The notes under the pieces were generated by a model, which searched no databases, was not told where the DNA came from, and was given only the letters and a program-made list of their open reading frames with translations. This document shows positions 36,901 through 47,232 of a DNA stretch of 64,000 nt, piece by piece; the first letter of the stretch is position 1, and every line of letters starts with the position of its first letter. Source of the stretch: Manduca sexta (lineage: Eukaryota; Arthropoda; Insecta; Lepidoptera; Sphingidae); the NCBI RefSeq assembly GCF_014839805.1, contig NC_051119.1, forward strand, positions 7,309,245 through 7,373,244, in the 5' to 3' direction. A program made the translations under genes and the position numbers.

Positions 36901-37597
36901 AAATGGTATTCTGTATGCCAATTTCTATTGTCTGTTTCGTGACTCGGTGCGTTACGTGCTTGTTACGCTCTGTCAAAATAACGTGTGCCATAGAGAATAC
37001 GGCCCCTTGTGTAGATTTCGAACAGGCATAATTATGTCGACTAGCTAGGGATAATCATCTCTCAATAATCAGTACTCTACTGTAGTTTATTATATATTAT
37101 TAATAATATTTTATAGTTACCTTGTTTATCATGTTAGAGATTTTCCCGTCACACTACATCTACAACTCCTGTAAGTCAGGATCAGCAGTGGCACGCATTA
37201 TAACACCGAACGATGAAACTCGGCAAGTCTCAACACTAATCTGTCTTTATTTCGCAACGAAATTAAACAAATAGAAAGATAAGGAGTTGGAAATATTAAT
37301 TGTCCAGTTCCCTACATAGCAAAACGTAATATTTTTTATCTTGTTAGTTGTTAAGCACCCAACGCCGTACACTTTGGTTGGCCACAGCAAAGCAGGAGAC
37401 AAAATAAAATTATTTTATGTTAAATTCTCATAATACCTTATAGGTAGGTACTTATTGCAATGTCCGATTTAACTTTCAGAACTACGAAAGTTGACAACGA
37501 CCATCCCGTTTGCCCCGGAACACCGAGCAGTTTCAGCGAGAAGATATCAGCATTCCAATTGGAAAGGTCCTCATCTTTCAGAAAAAAGAAATCATGA
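27906..37597 (+). CDS. Inward-rectifier K+ channel (Kir), gene 1
   Basis: Ten exons: 27906-28339, 28887-29040, 29278-29469, 33041-33112, 33315-33425, 34300-34406, 34836-34985, 35790-35909, 36617-36715 and 37480-37597. They total 1557 bases, 518 aa, with all phases consistent. The subunit should form tetrameric plasma-membrane K+ channels. Residues 1-145 are an unusually acidic N-terminal extension (EEEDESEYDEY). KRLVSKNGLENV (about 165-176) is the Kir N-terminal hallmark. TM1 spans about 202-226, the pore filter is TIGFG (262-266), and TM2 about 276-302. The cytoplasmic domain includes MRDGRLCLM, FLLWPVTLVHVID, SYLPKEVIWGHRF and VDTPHCSAKEL. C242/C274 (disulfide) and E258/R268 (pore salt bridge) are kept. 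S292 replaces the rectification Asp/Asn. The GFG filter is Kir6-like, but the insect subfamily is unsettled. Start: the first ATG of an open exon after upstream stops. Confidence 0.92.
28690..28806 (+). repeat. Fragment of dispersed repeat family 2
   Basis: In Kir gene 1 intron 1. GTTGACTGGCAAGGGGTAAT, CCACTTTCTATCAGGTG and an A-rich end match the right half of 5226-5476, with degeneration. Confidence 0.45.
30375..30620 (+). repeat. Dispersed repeat family 2
   Basis: Matches 5226-5476 from TATATCCGCCCGGATAG through GTGTCGCGTTCC, GGCCGGCATAAT, CAGTCGACATTCT to CACTTTGCCGCGC and poly-A. Confidence 0.7.
31072..31260. repeat. Intron repeat, first of a direct pair
   Basis: Similar to 32380-32575: shared AGCGTTAAGAGGTG, ATTTAAATAGCTGTCA, ACATCACC, TATTAAGAGGCAAGATGGCG and AACTAAGCATAG. 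The flank at 31300-31480 also resembles 51050-51210 (TTAAGAGCTT, CTTAAGATG). Confidence 0.65.
31733..31824 (+). mobile_element. SINE family 1, 3' end only
   Basis: CTACCAATCCGCACTAAGCC, GCCCAGCAGTGGGACAGTAT and ATAATACAGAGCTGATATTA match the right end of 53863-54190; the head is missing. Confidence 0.7.
32380..32575. repeat. Intron repeat, second of a direct pair
   Basis: Partner of 31072-31260 in the same intron and orientation, diverged by small indels. Confidence 0.65.
33582..33633. repeat. Perfect hairpin in Kir gene 1 intron 5
   Basis: Inverted repeat with 21-base perfect arms (33582-33602 and 33613-33633) around a 10-base loop. No matching copy was noticed elsewhere in the window. Confidence 0.9.
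33735..33957 (-). mobile_element. tRNA-derived SINE (family 4), antisense
   Basis: Shares TTTTCGCCATGCGTATTCC, CCATGATGTGATAGGGG, GGGCACAAATT and the reverse-complement B box (GGGATCGAACCCGTGAC) with 39186-39414. It lies in Kir gene 1 intron 5. Confidence 0.7.
34630..34766 (+). mobile_element. SINE family 1, degenerate 3' part
   Basis: GATCGTGAGGTCACTTTCAT, AGGTATGTGAAATCTG and CCCCTCTCAGTAGTAAAGG match the 3' half of 53863-54190. In Kir gene 1 intron 6. Confidence 0.5.
35001..35260 (-). repeat. Dispersed repeat family 2, inverted
   Basis: Reverse complement of 5226-5476 (GCACGGCAAAGTGACC, GATGGTAAGTGGAATG, CGGAACGCGACACACTTACG, CCGGGCGGATAGGAAATATA). In Kir gene 1 intron 7. Confidence 0.7.
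35293..35380 (+). repeat. Short 'ATTATAAATGCGAAAGT' repeat head
   Basis: GTGATATTATAAATGCGAAA and AACTGCTGAACGGATTAG match the start of the longer element at 45838-46075. Confidence 0.45.
36136..36606 (-). mobile_element. SINE family 3, probably two overlapping copies
   Basis: Two starts are visible: TAGCCGATTTCGGCCACGGC near 36139 and TCGAATTTCGGCCAATC near 36388. Then come GTGCACAAGTGTGTG and CTTCACTCTCATAGTCCGGT to CCTGACTCCG, as in 9051-9395. The element abuts the Kir gene 1 exon beginning at 36617. Confidence 0.55.
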
Positions 37598-37745
37598 TAG
37601 AACAGTGCAATAGTTTTAGATAATTTAACGAGCATCAAACAATATAGATATGTAATACTTTGAATTATTAAATATTATGAGTTTTATCTGTCTTATTAAT
37701 TTAACTTTAACCTAATTAAACATAATTTGTTACTATTGTCCTCTA

Positions 37746-38050
37746 CGGCAATAGCCTAATTCGGAGTAGAACGAACTGTCGAGACGAATGTATCGTTCAA
37801 CTCAAAGGCACGCACCTCTGACTTATCTAAAGGTATTCTTTGTGAATTATCGTTTGCTTTAACAGTGAAGGAAAATAATCAGGAAACCTTTACATACGTA
37901 TGTTCTGTGTATGAATTTTAAGGGTATGTGAAGTCTGCCAATCCGCAATAGGCCAGCGTGATAAGGAAAGGTCTACCCCTCTCAACAGTAGAGGAACGTG
38001 CCTAACCTTCAGACAGTATATTATACGGGCTTAAATTATTATTATTTATT
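37746..38050 (+). mobile_element. SINE family 1, diverged full length
   Basis: CAATAGCCTAATTCGGAGTA (A-box region), GGCACGCACCTCTGACTTAT, TCGTTTGCTTTAACAGTGAA and CAGTATATTATACGGGCTTA align with 53863-54190; the B box is degraded. Confidence 0.7.
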
Positions 38051-38111
38051 TACCTAAACCTAGGCATCAAATAGATTACCGCTCTTTGCTGCAGTAAAAT
38101 AAAATTATCCA

Positions 38112-38257
38112 TCACCGAAGGGTTAGACAATGTGCAACTAATGTATCCACTTTTCGCTTTGTGTTCCATCCCATTATTATAAGGGTGAGCAATGAGTATA
38201 TCGTCATATCGGGCACAAATTTCAGTCTTGGAGCTAATATTGAGTATTAAAACATAG
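38112..38257 (-). mobile_element. SINE family 4, partial
   Basis: ATCACCGAAGGGTTAGAC, ACTTTTCGCTTTGTGTTCCA, TCATATCGGGCACAAATTTC match 39186-39414; the tRNA-like end is absent. Confidence 0.6.
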
Positions 38258-39185
38258 GTTACGATAGCGCATTAATTATAATTCACAAAGTTAATAACGT
38301 CAACTGCAAAGCGCCTAAATTTATCATTAGCAATAATTCGAAAAAGACAATTTGCTTACAAAATCATAAAAGGCGAACAGCTCAAAATTGTTTCTAGTAA
38401 TAGAAAAAATAATGGATGCTTTGGTTTTTTAAAAAATTTAAGAAACATTCTATTTATTCGCTGTTAACTTATTATAGAAAAATAAACCATATGAGACCTA
38501 TAAAGCGTTGCGAAGATACTGGCAACTTGTTACCCAGAAAAACAAAACTATTATTAGTAGTTGTTATTAGTATAAAGTTTATGGTCAAATTGACTGCGCC
38601 TGCGCTATACTCAGAGTTTCTCTGTTGTCCTCATTGTATTGTGTACGTCTGTGTATCGTTCTTTATGTATAATAGATAACCCACATAAGTAGCTGAACAA
38701 ATTTCAAACTTCAAATCGCCTGTATATTTTTATGTTTTACCAATATATCTTTTTCGTCACTACAATAAAATAAAGGGCTATTACTTTACTTAACACAAAG
38801 GCTAAAAAAGGTATCAATTAAACTTAACGCGTATAGACGATTTGAAGTTTTAAATTTACTTTGGTATCAGAGCACATACATATAGGATTAAATGCCGAGA
38901 AAAAAACACCCTGTTCTTAATAATTACTTTAATAATTAATTGAATCAAAATTAACTAAAACTACGTCGTTACAAAAAATACATCTTACTCTCCTGATTAC
39001 GCACTAGCCATCTTGTCTCCTATCCCCTTTCTCTGTCTGTCTCATATATCCCTCTCACTCCCGCAAATCACGTTCCATTTCCCACATACATTTGTCACTA
39101 CTTTTATTTTACCACTGTTTTCTCATTAGTTCACATATTCGTTCAACAGGTAAAAGAAACACACACACCAACGCACATCACGAAT

Positions 39186-39414
39186 TTATCACCGAAGGGT
39201 AGCCAGAGGCGCAACCAGGGCACCTATTTTTCGCCAAGTATGTTCCGTCCCATGATGTGATAGGGGACGAGCCTATCGCAATATCGGGCACAAATTTCAG
39301 ACTCCGGGTTGATACTGAGCAGAAAAATCCAAATATCAATGCCGCAGACCGGGATTCGAACCCATGACTTCAGAGCGCTGCCGTACCACGCATGCAGTAC
39401 AAGTCCGCTAAAAG
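39186..39414 (-). mobile_element. SINE family 4, with tRNA-like head
   Basis: Starts TATCACCGAAGGGTAGCC and ends with CCGGGATTCGAACCCATGAC then GCATGCAGTACAAGTCCGCT, the reverse complement of a tRNA-like pol III head (B box GGTTCGAATCC on the minus strand). Confidence 0.75.
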
Positions 39415-39761
39415 AACGTTACTAGAAATCTCATTTCAAAATCGACCTAAATTATCTCAAAGAAATATGACATAAAAATATTTGCAAAGACATTCTAGGA
39501 CATAGCGCGACTGAACATAACAATACGTTTATCTATGTCAGGATAAAGGTGGGAACCTTATCTTTAAGATAAAGACACTGACTGATATGTTACAGAGCTC
39601 CATTCATTACAAAGTGAACAAGTGTCGTGTGATGTAAAATTTAAAAATAATAACAAATTATGGAAACGTGCACGTGGTGTTATATTTTCTGATATTGGCA
39701 AATTACTGACGAACATTCCAGATTACTACGTTAAGAATCCTAATAGCAAATCTCTGGAATC

Positions 39762-42700
39762 ATGGAAATCGAACCAGAGAGACGAGGCAGCAGGAGCAGG
39801 GCTCTAGAAAGATCCCTCAGCTACTCAGAAGCCATTGGCAACTGGTCTGGTAGGTCTTCTATAGAAATCCCAAGTATGGTGAACACAGACGTCTACGCAA
39901 ACGAAGAACTGAAGAAACACTACCGCATCTCTCAAACATACGTCGAAGGCAAAGAGATCAGTTTCCCTTCAGCCGGTGCGTATATCGATATGAACGAGAT
40001 ACCAGCTAAAGTCGAAGTGTTGGCTTCCTCCCAGTACTCTAGTGAAGACGAACAAACTGACTCTGGACTAGTCATGACCATAGATGTAGAAGAAAGTATC
40101 AGGAGTTCTGAAGTGAAACCTCTTTCTGACGCGTCTACTCAACCTATGGTCAGTTCGGAGGTAACTACCGATATTTATGATAGGATTGAGGTTGCTGATA
40201 GTATATTTGATGAAAGGACCATTGGACCGTCAGCAGTTGGGTATTCGACGCCTTATAGCAAGAGAAAGCGGAGGAGCAGTAGGCATAGGTAAGTTATATT
40301 AATTAATTAATCTATTCCCAGTTCATAGCTTGTAAACTAATTAGACGGAAGGAGCGACTATGAAAGGAATTATTAGTTGATGGAAATTATATGCTATTTG
40401 AATATTATTTCAAAATATATGTAAATAAAATTTTCATTAATAAAAAAGACTTTAGATATCTTGGAAAAATTATATTCAAGAATTTGCTAGTGGCATTTTT
40501 ATTCTATTTGATTCTGTTTCTCGATTGCCCTTTTTGAGGCCTTCAATATTTTATATGACACAAATAAATAATATTGTTTCTGTAATGATTCATATCGATA
40601 TTCGATACTATCTTAGATAAGATTATTTACTGTGTGAAATCACCGTTTAAACAGAAACTGACAATAACAAAACCCAATTTTGTAATCAATTCATCTAAGT
40701 AGAAATGACACAAAAATATTCTTGGTTCTAAGCAATATAAAAATGAGTTTATAAGTGTGTCACGCTAAATTGGATGCTTTATCGGCTTTAAAGAAAGGAA
40801 TCAAGATGAGAAACGGAAGGGGTTGAGTTACGGAAATTCCTCTCATCACAAAACGCAACAGGAAACTGCCACTTCATAATACTATAGATGTTATATTAGA
40901 AACTAGAGGACCGGCATACGTTGTCTTGTCACAAGCCGCCTTCTGCTTAGACCACGTTTTATGACGACTACGTTCAACTATTTTGGATCTAGATAATAAT
41001 AGCTTACGAGTCCAATACTATTTTTCAAATTGGACCCAATCAAAGACTCTCACAAAATTGTATCAAAGTTTTATTGAGGTTACCATGTACGAAATATGTT
41101 TTCGAAACAAAAATACCAATTTTGATTTTTTTATATTTTACCTGTTATTTTGGGGGTCGCAATTTTTTTAACCAACCCTGTAAAGCGAACAAAACAAAAT
41201 CTTAGGCTGGGCAAAGTATGACTAGTTTTCTGTTTCATATCATCCTGGAGTCCAGACTCCTAACACTCAATTCCAGAAATGCCGAGCAGATTAGCCTAGT
41301 AGGTTGCACTAGTCTCGCCGCATATTACGATGGACCTAACAGCTGACGAGGTGTATATCATACCCCTGCCTACCTATAAAAAGGAAAAAACACGTGACAT
41401 TATGTCACGAAGAATTTGATGCAAGCATATTTTACACACCCTCTTTCTACCAGGCTTTTAACAACTCATTGGTTCTAGGCGGAGACCAGGTCGACCAACG
41501 CGCTCTAGACGAGCTGTGTACAAGAATGGCGATGAAAATGTACCCATCCGCAGAAATATTCCAGCAAAGTCTATTAAATACATGAGAGATCTCGTTAACA
41601 CTGTGGTAAGACATTTTGTACCATTTTACTTAAAACGAAGTGACAATATTATGATATCCAGAAGCCTAATAATCTGTAACAACTATAACATTGGATTTTT
41701 TCACGAGAAAGAAAGAGACCAGACTTTCGATGTTATATTAGGCTTCAAATTATCTCGTCGTATACTCTTTCAAATGTTGCAGAAATAATTTGTCTCAGCT
41801 TTTACGAAAAACGACTGCTTAAAATATTTCTTGAAGATCCAATTTGATATGGGAATGGTATCAATAATATCTAGGAGCGTAAGGAGACAACGTGTAGTCG
41901 ATAGCACAGCTTATTCCTAACGGAGGGACTACAATAAATACGCTCGATAATATACGCTACTGTAAGCAACTGAAGCGATTTTGATTAAAATCAAAATACT
42001 GACTACAGAAATACTTTCACAAAGCTATTACCAACCAACTGACCGGTACAATGACTAACCGCCTCGTTCTGTAAAGCGTTTAGTGTTTTGTACCTAAAAG
42101 TGTTACAAACACACTCACAATAATAATGAAGTATTAACACTATAGTATCCAGGACCTACCGAGTTACAGTCTAACTCCTTTGATCAACAAAGCGACATAA
42201 CAGTAATTCTTTACAGATTAACAGCAAATGGCGCTTCATCATACTCCTGATGGTGATAGCGCATTTCGTGTTCTGGTTCATCTTTGCCGCTATATGGTAT
42301 GCAGTGGCAACGTCATACGCTGATGATATAGGAGACGGGAAGGAGCACTGTGTTACTGGTACTTCGTCCTTCGCTGGCCTGCTCTTGATGACGGTTGAAA
42401 CTCAGGTATAGTTTTTTATCGTTTCACAGTAAAGTACACTGCTCCTTATGGTGAATGGAAGATATTGACAACCTTGATGATTATCCCTGGCCAGTCGAAA
42501 CAATTATGCAGGGTTGTTGAAGTCGGTATACATAAAGTACATTTAGCTAAGCAAGGGCTAGGTGACATATTAAGTTTTCCCTGAGACTCGCCGAGCTTCA
42601 CTGCTCGGTGTCATAAAATGCGTGCCACTACTGATCCTGGCTTACAGCAGTTGTAGTGGTGGGTGTGAGGGCGGGAAAGTCTCGTGTAAGCAAGGGCTAG

Positions 42701-45700
42701 ACCTCACCGGTGGTGTTTCTGACACACTATCTTTTTATTTCCGCTTACCTGCCAGCCCGAGCTGGGTTTATTTTACCTTGGATTTTTTAAATTTATTTTT
42801 AAAAATGTCAAATTTAAAATGTCCGTATCTATAAATTATTCAAATGTAATTTAGTAATAACCATTATTATAACTTGTTATAACGTATCATGAGTACAAGT
42901 TTGTTCGCCTGCCTGATAAATTAAGTATTTTATTTATTACAGGTTATTATTAAATTAATAAAAATATATAAAAAATTATAACACTAGATTTCATGAAAAT
43001 TAATTAAATTTAAAGTCTTTCCTCGAGATATTGCTCCAATGCGGACTATTCTTCCAGCATAAATAGGATTTTATCAATTCTACAAATTGTCTATACAAAA
43101 AAATATCGATCCGCTGCGCTGTTGGCGCGTGAAAGCAATAAAACATAAACCAACAAAAACACTTTTCCTCTTATATTAGCATGGTACTCTTTATTACAGA
43201 TGACCATTGGCTATGGAGTGAGATATCCCAACGAAGAATGTCCTGAAGCTATAATTATCATGGTATTTGAGGTAAGTATCCTATTTTATGTCCCTTAGGT
43301 ATATTTTACTATCACCGGCAAACGATTAAGTGGGTCACACTTTATTTCACAGCTACAATTCCAATAGCGCTATAGATCAGAACAAGAAAAGGCCTTAAAA
43401 AAAGAAATAAGGATTGGGAGGGTATTTTCCTTAAATTCAATTTAAATATTTATTTATTTTATACTTCATTGTAAGCCAGAGACAAAAATAATAGTACAAG
43501 AAAAAAGAAAAAAGTACGAGCGGTGTGCTTTTCGCAGAAGGCAATCTCTTACAGACAACCATGGAATGGATATTAGAGAACATGGAAAAAATATTGTCAA
43601 TTTTCCTGTGATAGTGTCAGTAGGTCTTCAGATCGAGTTTACCACCATTGGAGAGTATCTTAAATTCCTATGTAATTTCAGATTGTAGCCGGCACTGCGC
43701 TATCCGGAGGTCTCTCTAGTTTGCTATTCACTAAACTCGTGAGACCAAATAGACACGTATCATCAGTCGGATTCAGTAAGAAAGCCACGGTAAGTTTCTT
43801 TACATTGTTCTTTTGCCCATAGTTCCATTATTTCCTGGTAAAAGTACCACAATTTTCTGACAGAAATCTTAGTTTTTACTAATTAAAAGTGAAGATTTGT
43901 AGAAATTATTAAGAAGTTTGTATTTTCATTAAAAGTAAACGCGAACAACGTTGAACGCATTGCATAAAATATTATTATAATTGCATAATAAATTGTATCC
44001 GGCACTGTTGTGACAAAAATATTACTTATAGTGCAGTACAAGGTTTAAAAATTAAGTATTGTATTGTAGGTGTAAATTTTGTTATGGATCCTTTGTTACC
44101 TGTAGTAAATAAATAAAATTTGTACATAGATCATGGTTCAATGTCATAGATGAACATAGAGGCTATTTTTAAAATCCAATAAAAGTATACAGTTCCACAT
44201 TTCTTCCTTGAAATCTCGGACAAGCGAGTAATACTTGTACTTGAAGTGACTTTTTAGGTATGTATGCGAGATGGTGAACTGTGCCTTCAATTCAGGGTGT
44301 GGGATCTCCTGCATCTGAACATCGTGGGCAGCACCATCACAGCGTACATGCTAAAGCCTATAAGGTAACTTAATTTTTTAAACAAAGATGAATACACACT
44401 TTTTACCAAACAATCACAGCACAGGGTTTATCAAGGCAGTGCATAACTACTACAATATAGGGCTGATAATCATTTTATGGAAAAGCAAGACTGTTTAGCT
44501 CATAACCCTCTAAATTTTATTTTTTTATTATATTTATTATATACAAGTTCTTTATTGTAATACATCCTGCAAGCCACAATGCTAAAACCCTAAATTTTAA
44601 GAAAATTTCCACAAGATTCTCTAACGTTTAATTATTCCTTCTTATTGAATAATAGAAAGCGAGCCATCTCGTTAATGAATTTTTAGACAATATTCACCAG
44701 GTTCATTTCCGTTTTATGACTTTATGTCCCAAAATTGTAGGAGGTGAGCTATTTCGTTATTAAACCTTAAAACAATGTCCTCTAGGTTTCATAAAGTTTA
44801 CTTTCAATCTTCCAGTACTTTAGAAGGCGTTTTAGTTCAGAGCTTCATTCACCAGCTGAAACTCAAAGAAGCTAAGGTTCCTTCTTAGCCCCCACACCCA
44901 TGTTGTTTTTTCGTTAAAGAACCTTAAAGAATAGCATCAAGGTTCAATATTATTGATTATCCATCTTCTAGTATCACCATTTCGTTAATAAACTTTAAAA
45001 AAATGTCCTCAAGGTTTAATATGGTTTACTCTCCACCTTTCAGGACTCTAGAAGGCGAGCTAGTTCAAAACTACATTCACCAGCTGGAGCTCAAGGAAGC
45101 GAGGGCGTTCCTCCTCTGGCCTATCACTGTGGTCCATGTCATCAATGCCGAGAGCCCTCTCTACGACTTTTCTGCCCAAGACATGATCGATTACAGGTTA
45201 CTGATAATACTGAAGGTGTACCCAACTAAATGGCTTAAGGGATTTTTTTGAAAAATCTTTTCTCAATGTTTTTACATTAAAGGAAATTGTGTTAAAGAAT
45301 CGTGTTCCAAAGCAGTCTTAAGAATTCTTCAACTTAGATTTGCTAAAGCCCGATTTAAAGATAATTGTTACAATAAAACTTCCTACAAAATCCGACCCAA
45401 AAATCAGCCTTACAAACTAATATATATATGTATAGTTGACTTGGTCGACTAATTTTTTCCGATAAATAATAATAATAATATCAACCCTGTATTATATAGT
45501 GTCCCACTGTGGGGCACGGGCCTCCTCTACCACTAAGAGATTTTTCCAATACAATTCCAATTTCTTGTAATTTTTTTATGTTATGTCTATATTTAACATT
45601 TATAATTAATTTATATAATAAACCCGCTTTATCATTATTGTAATTTTCCAAATAACACGTAACACAAAATTTAATTTCTTTTCCAGGTTTGAGATTGTGG

Positions 45701-46860
45701 TGTGTTTAACTGGTTCTTCAAAGAATATGGGCACGATGACGCAGAGCAGGACCTCCTATCTATCAAAAGAAATAATATGGGGGTACAGGTTCAAGAATGT
45801 ACTGCAGTAAGTATATAAGAAAGTGAATGAGATAATTGTACTAATATTATAAATGCGAAAGTTTGTGAGGATGGATGCTGTTTGTTCCTCTTTCACGAAA
45901 AAACTACTGAACGGATTTGGATGAAACAGAAACTTTATATCAGAATAATACGTAGGCTACAATTTATACTGATTTTATGTAATTTGGTCATAATAGCAAT
46001 ACATATCAAGTAAGTGAGAAAAAAATCCGGAAAACTCCTTCACGCCGACGAAGCCGCGAGCAAAAGCTAGTGCAATTATAAAGGTCTGTTGCATATGTTC
46101 TGAGTAAATACTGTTCGTCACATAAATATATAAACCGGCCAAATACAAAAGTCACACCGTTATAAATGGTAATAAAATTACTAGTATCCATACACTGTTT
46201 TATGGGATAACTGTCAAATATATTTATTTGAAATCTATGAAACAGACCCTTAATGTAAAATCCTAATAAAAAGAATATTTAAAACCTACAACTTCGCAGT
46301 TTCTTTATTCGTAATATTTGCTATAGCCAACAGGATTCATGAATCTTCTTGTATTGTTTGTATTCATGTGTGATAAGATCATATTTTATTGCAGCTTGCT
46401 TTGTTTAATCCATGCAGAAATATGACATTATCTTATGAAATATTCGTTTCTAATTACTTAACTATACGCTTTCCTGATTATGCTATCTAAAACAGTCTGA
46501 ACAGATCTCATATCTCCATTATTTTACAGCTATTCAAAAGAACATGAAGCTTACACCATTGCTGTTGAAGACCTTGACTCCGTAGAACAAGTGGATACAC
46601 CTCTCTGCAGCGCCAGCAGGTTCAAGGAGTTCGAAGAAGACATCAGGACCTCCTCAAATCTCCTCACGCCGCCCATCTCCATGACTCCTACCAACTACTC
46701 CGCTGAAGATTCATCGACGCTATCCAAAGTGGAGGGAAGTATACCGTCCTCTCCAAGTTTAAATCGCATGGGAGGAACAAGGAGGAGTTTTGGATGGAAT
46801 TTCCAGAGGTTCCAGCCAGAGAAATATATTAATACTGAGATGGAACAGAAGTTGCAGTAA
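39762..46860 (+). CDS. Inward-rectifier K+ channel (Kir), gene 2
   Basis: Nine exons: 39762-40288, 41479-41605, 42217-42405, 43200-43271, 43682-43789, 44258-44364, 45044-45196, 45687-45806 and 46530-46860. They total 1734 bases, 577 aa. The second exon's acceptor is the least certain; 41488 is an alternative. The 175-residue N-terminal extension is Ser- and acid-rich, ending in a basic run (KRKRRSSRHR). RRAVYKNGDENV is the Kir N-terminal hallmark. TM1 is about 225-249, the filter TIGYG (283-287), and TM2 about 297-322. The cytoplasmic domain has MRDGELCLQFRVWD, FLLWPITVVHVI, SYLSKEIIWGYRF and VDTPLCSAS. C263/C295 and E279/R289 are conserved. S313 replaces the rectification Asp/Asn, and M282 replaces the first Thr of the usual TTIGYG. 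It should form plasma-membrane K+ channels. It lies head-to-tail after gene 1, with matching intron positions through the core. Confidence 0.92.
44657..45043 (+). repeat. Four tandem remnants of an intron-end/exon-7 module in Kir gene 2
   Basis: Starting near 44657, 44741, 44901 and 44972, four related stretches carry TTCGTTAATAAAC-like, CCTTAAAA-like and ATGTCCTCAAGGTTT-like sequence. Two of the first three ends resemble the exon 7 start (GAAAGCGAGCC, GAGGTGAGC). The last runs into the functional exon 7 at 45044. Confidence 0.75.
44816..44888 (+). pseudogene. Degenerate duplicate of Kir gene 2 exon 7
   Basis: After an acceptor (TCTTCCAG) the same phase reads TLEGVLVQSFIHQLKLKEAK then a stop, against TLEGELVQNYIHQLELKEAR in the functional exon 7 (45044-45196). 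Sequence beyond the first 25 codons is lost. It may be a dead alternative exon; inclusion would truncate the channel in the cytoplasmic domain. Confidence 0.85.
45466..45547 (-). mobile_element. SINE family 1, 3' end only
   Basis: CCCTGTATTATATAGTGTCC and GGGGCACGGGCCTCCTCTAC are the reverse complement of the 53863-54190 tail. In Kir gene 2 intron 7. Confidence 0.65.
45838..46075 (+). mobile_element. Helitron-like (Lep1-like) non-autonomous element
   Basis: Begins CTAATATTATAAATGCGAAA, contains AACTACTGAACGGATTTGGA and ends CGACGAAGCCGCGAGCAAAA then GCTAGTGC. This is a layout I associate with lepidopteran Helitron-related repeats (memory, unverified). In Kir gene 2 intron 8. Confidence 0.55.
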
Positions 46861-47009
46861 TTACTTCATCAATTTGTATGTCGTAACCTATTTTAGAATT
46901 AGAATTAATAGTCTTTAGCCGAATTATCTATTCTTAGTGCACGTGTACTCGATAATATAAATTATTTAAAAGTATAAAACTTTTTTTCTACCTCATTAAA
47001 AAGTAGGCA

Positions 47010-47112
47010 ATGGATTGGCTGTATGTCTAGCATTGCTGTAGTCCATGGGCGGTAGATGCTACTTACCATCAGGTGGACCAGTTGCTCGTTTGCCTACTAA
47101 GGCAATAAAAAA
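47010..47112 (+). repeat. TACCATCAGG-type dispersed repeat
   Basis: AATGGATTGGCTGTATGTCT, TTACCATCAGGTGGACCAGT, CTCGTTTGCCTACTAAGGC and a poly-A tail; compare 9740-9812. Confidence 0.55.
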
Positions 47113-47139
47113 AAAATAGAGAAAAGAAGAGAGTATATC

Positions 47140-47232
47140 TCACTGTGGACAATCACACAGGTCCGTTTGAATATCTTTGGGGGAGGCCTGTCTTCAGCAG
47201 TGGACTTTATGTGGCTGATGATGATGATAATG
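47140..47232 (+). mobile_element. RTE-like retrotransposon 3' tail
   Basis: GGGGGAGGCCTGTCTTCAGC, AGTGGACTTTATGTGGCTGA then a TGATGATGAT microsatellite tail: the usual 3' terminus of lepidopteran RTE-type elements. Confidence 0.65.

Larger units (their letters stand above)
37598..39761. other. Spacer between the two Kir genes
   Basis: About 2.2 kb with no supported gene. It holds the gene 1 3' flank, a full SINE (37746-38050), a family 4 fragment (38112-38257) and a fuller family 4 copy (39186-39414). The open frame at 39622-39807 overlaps the gene 2 start in another frame and is probably 5' UTR. Confidence 0.7.
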
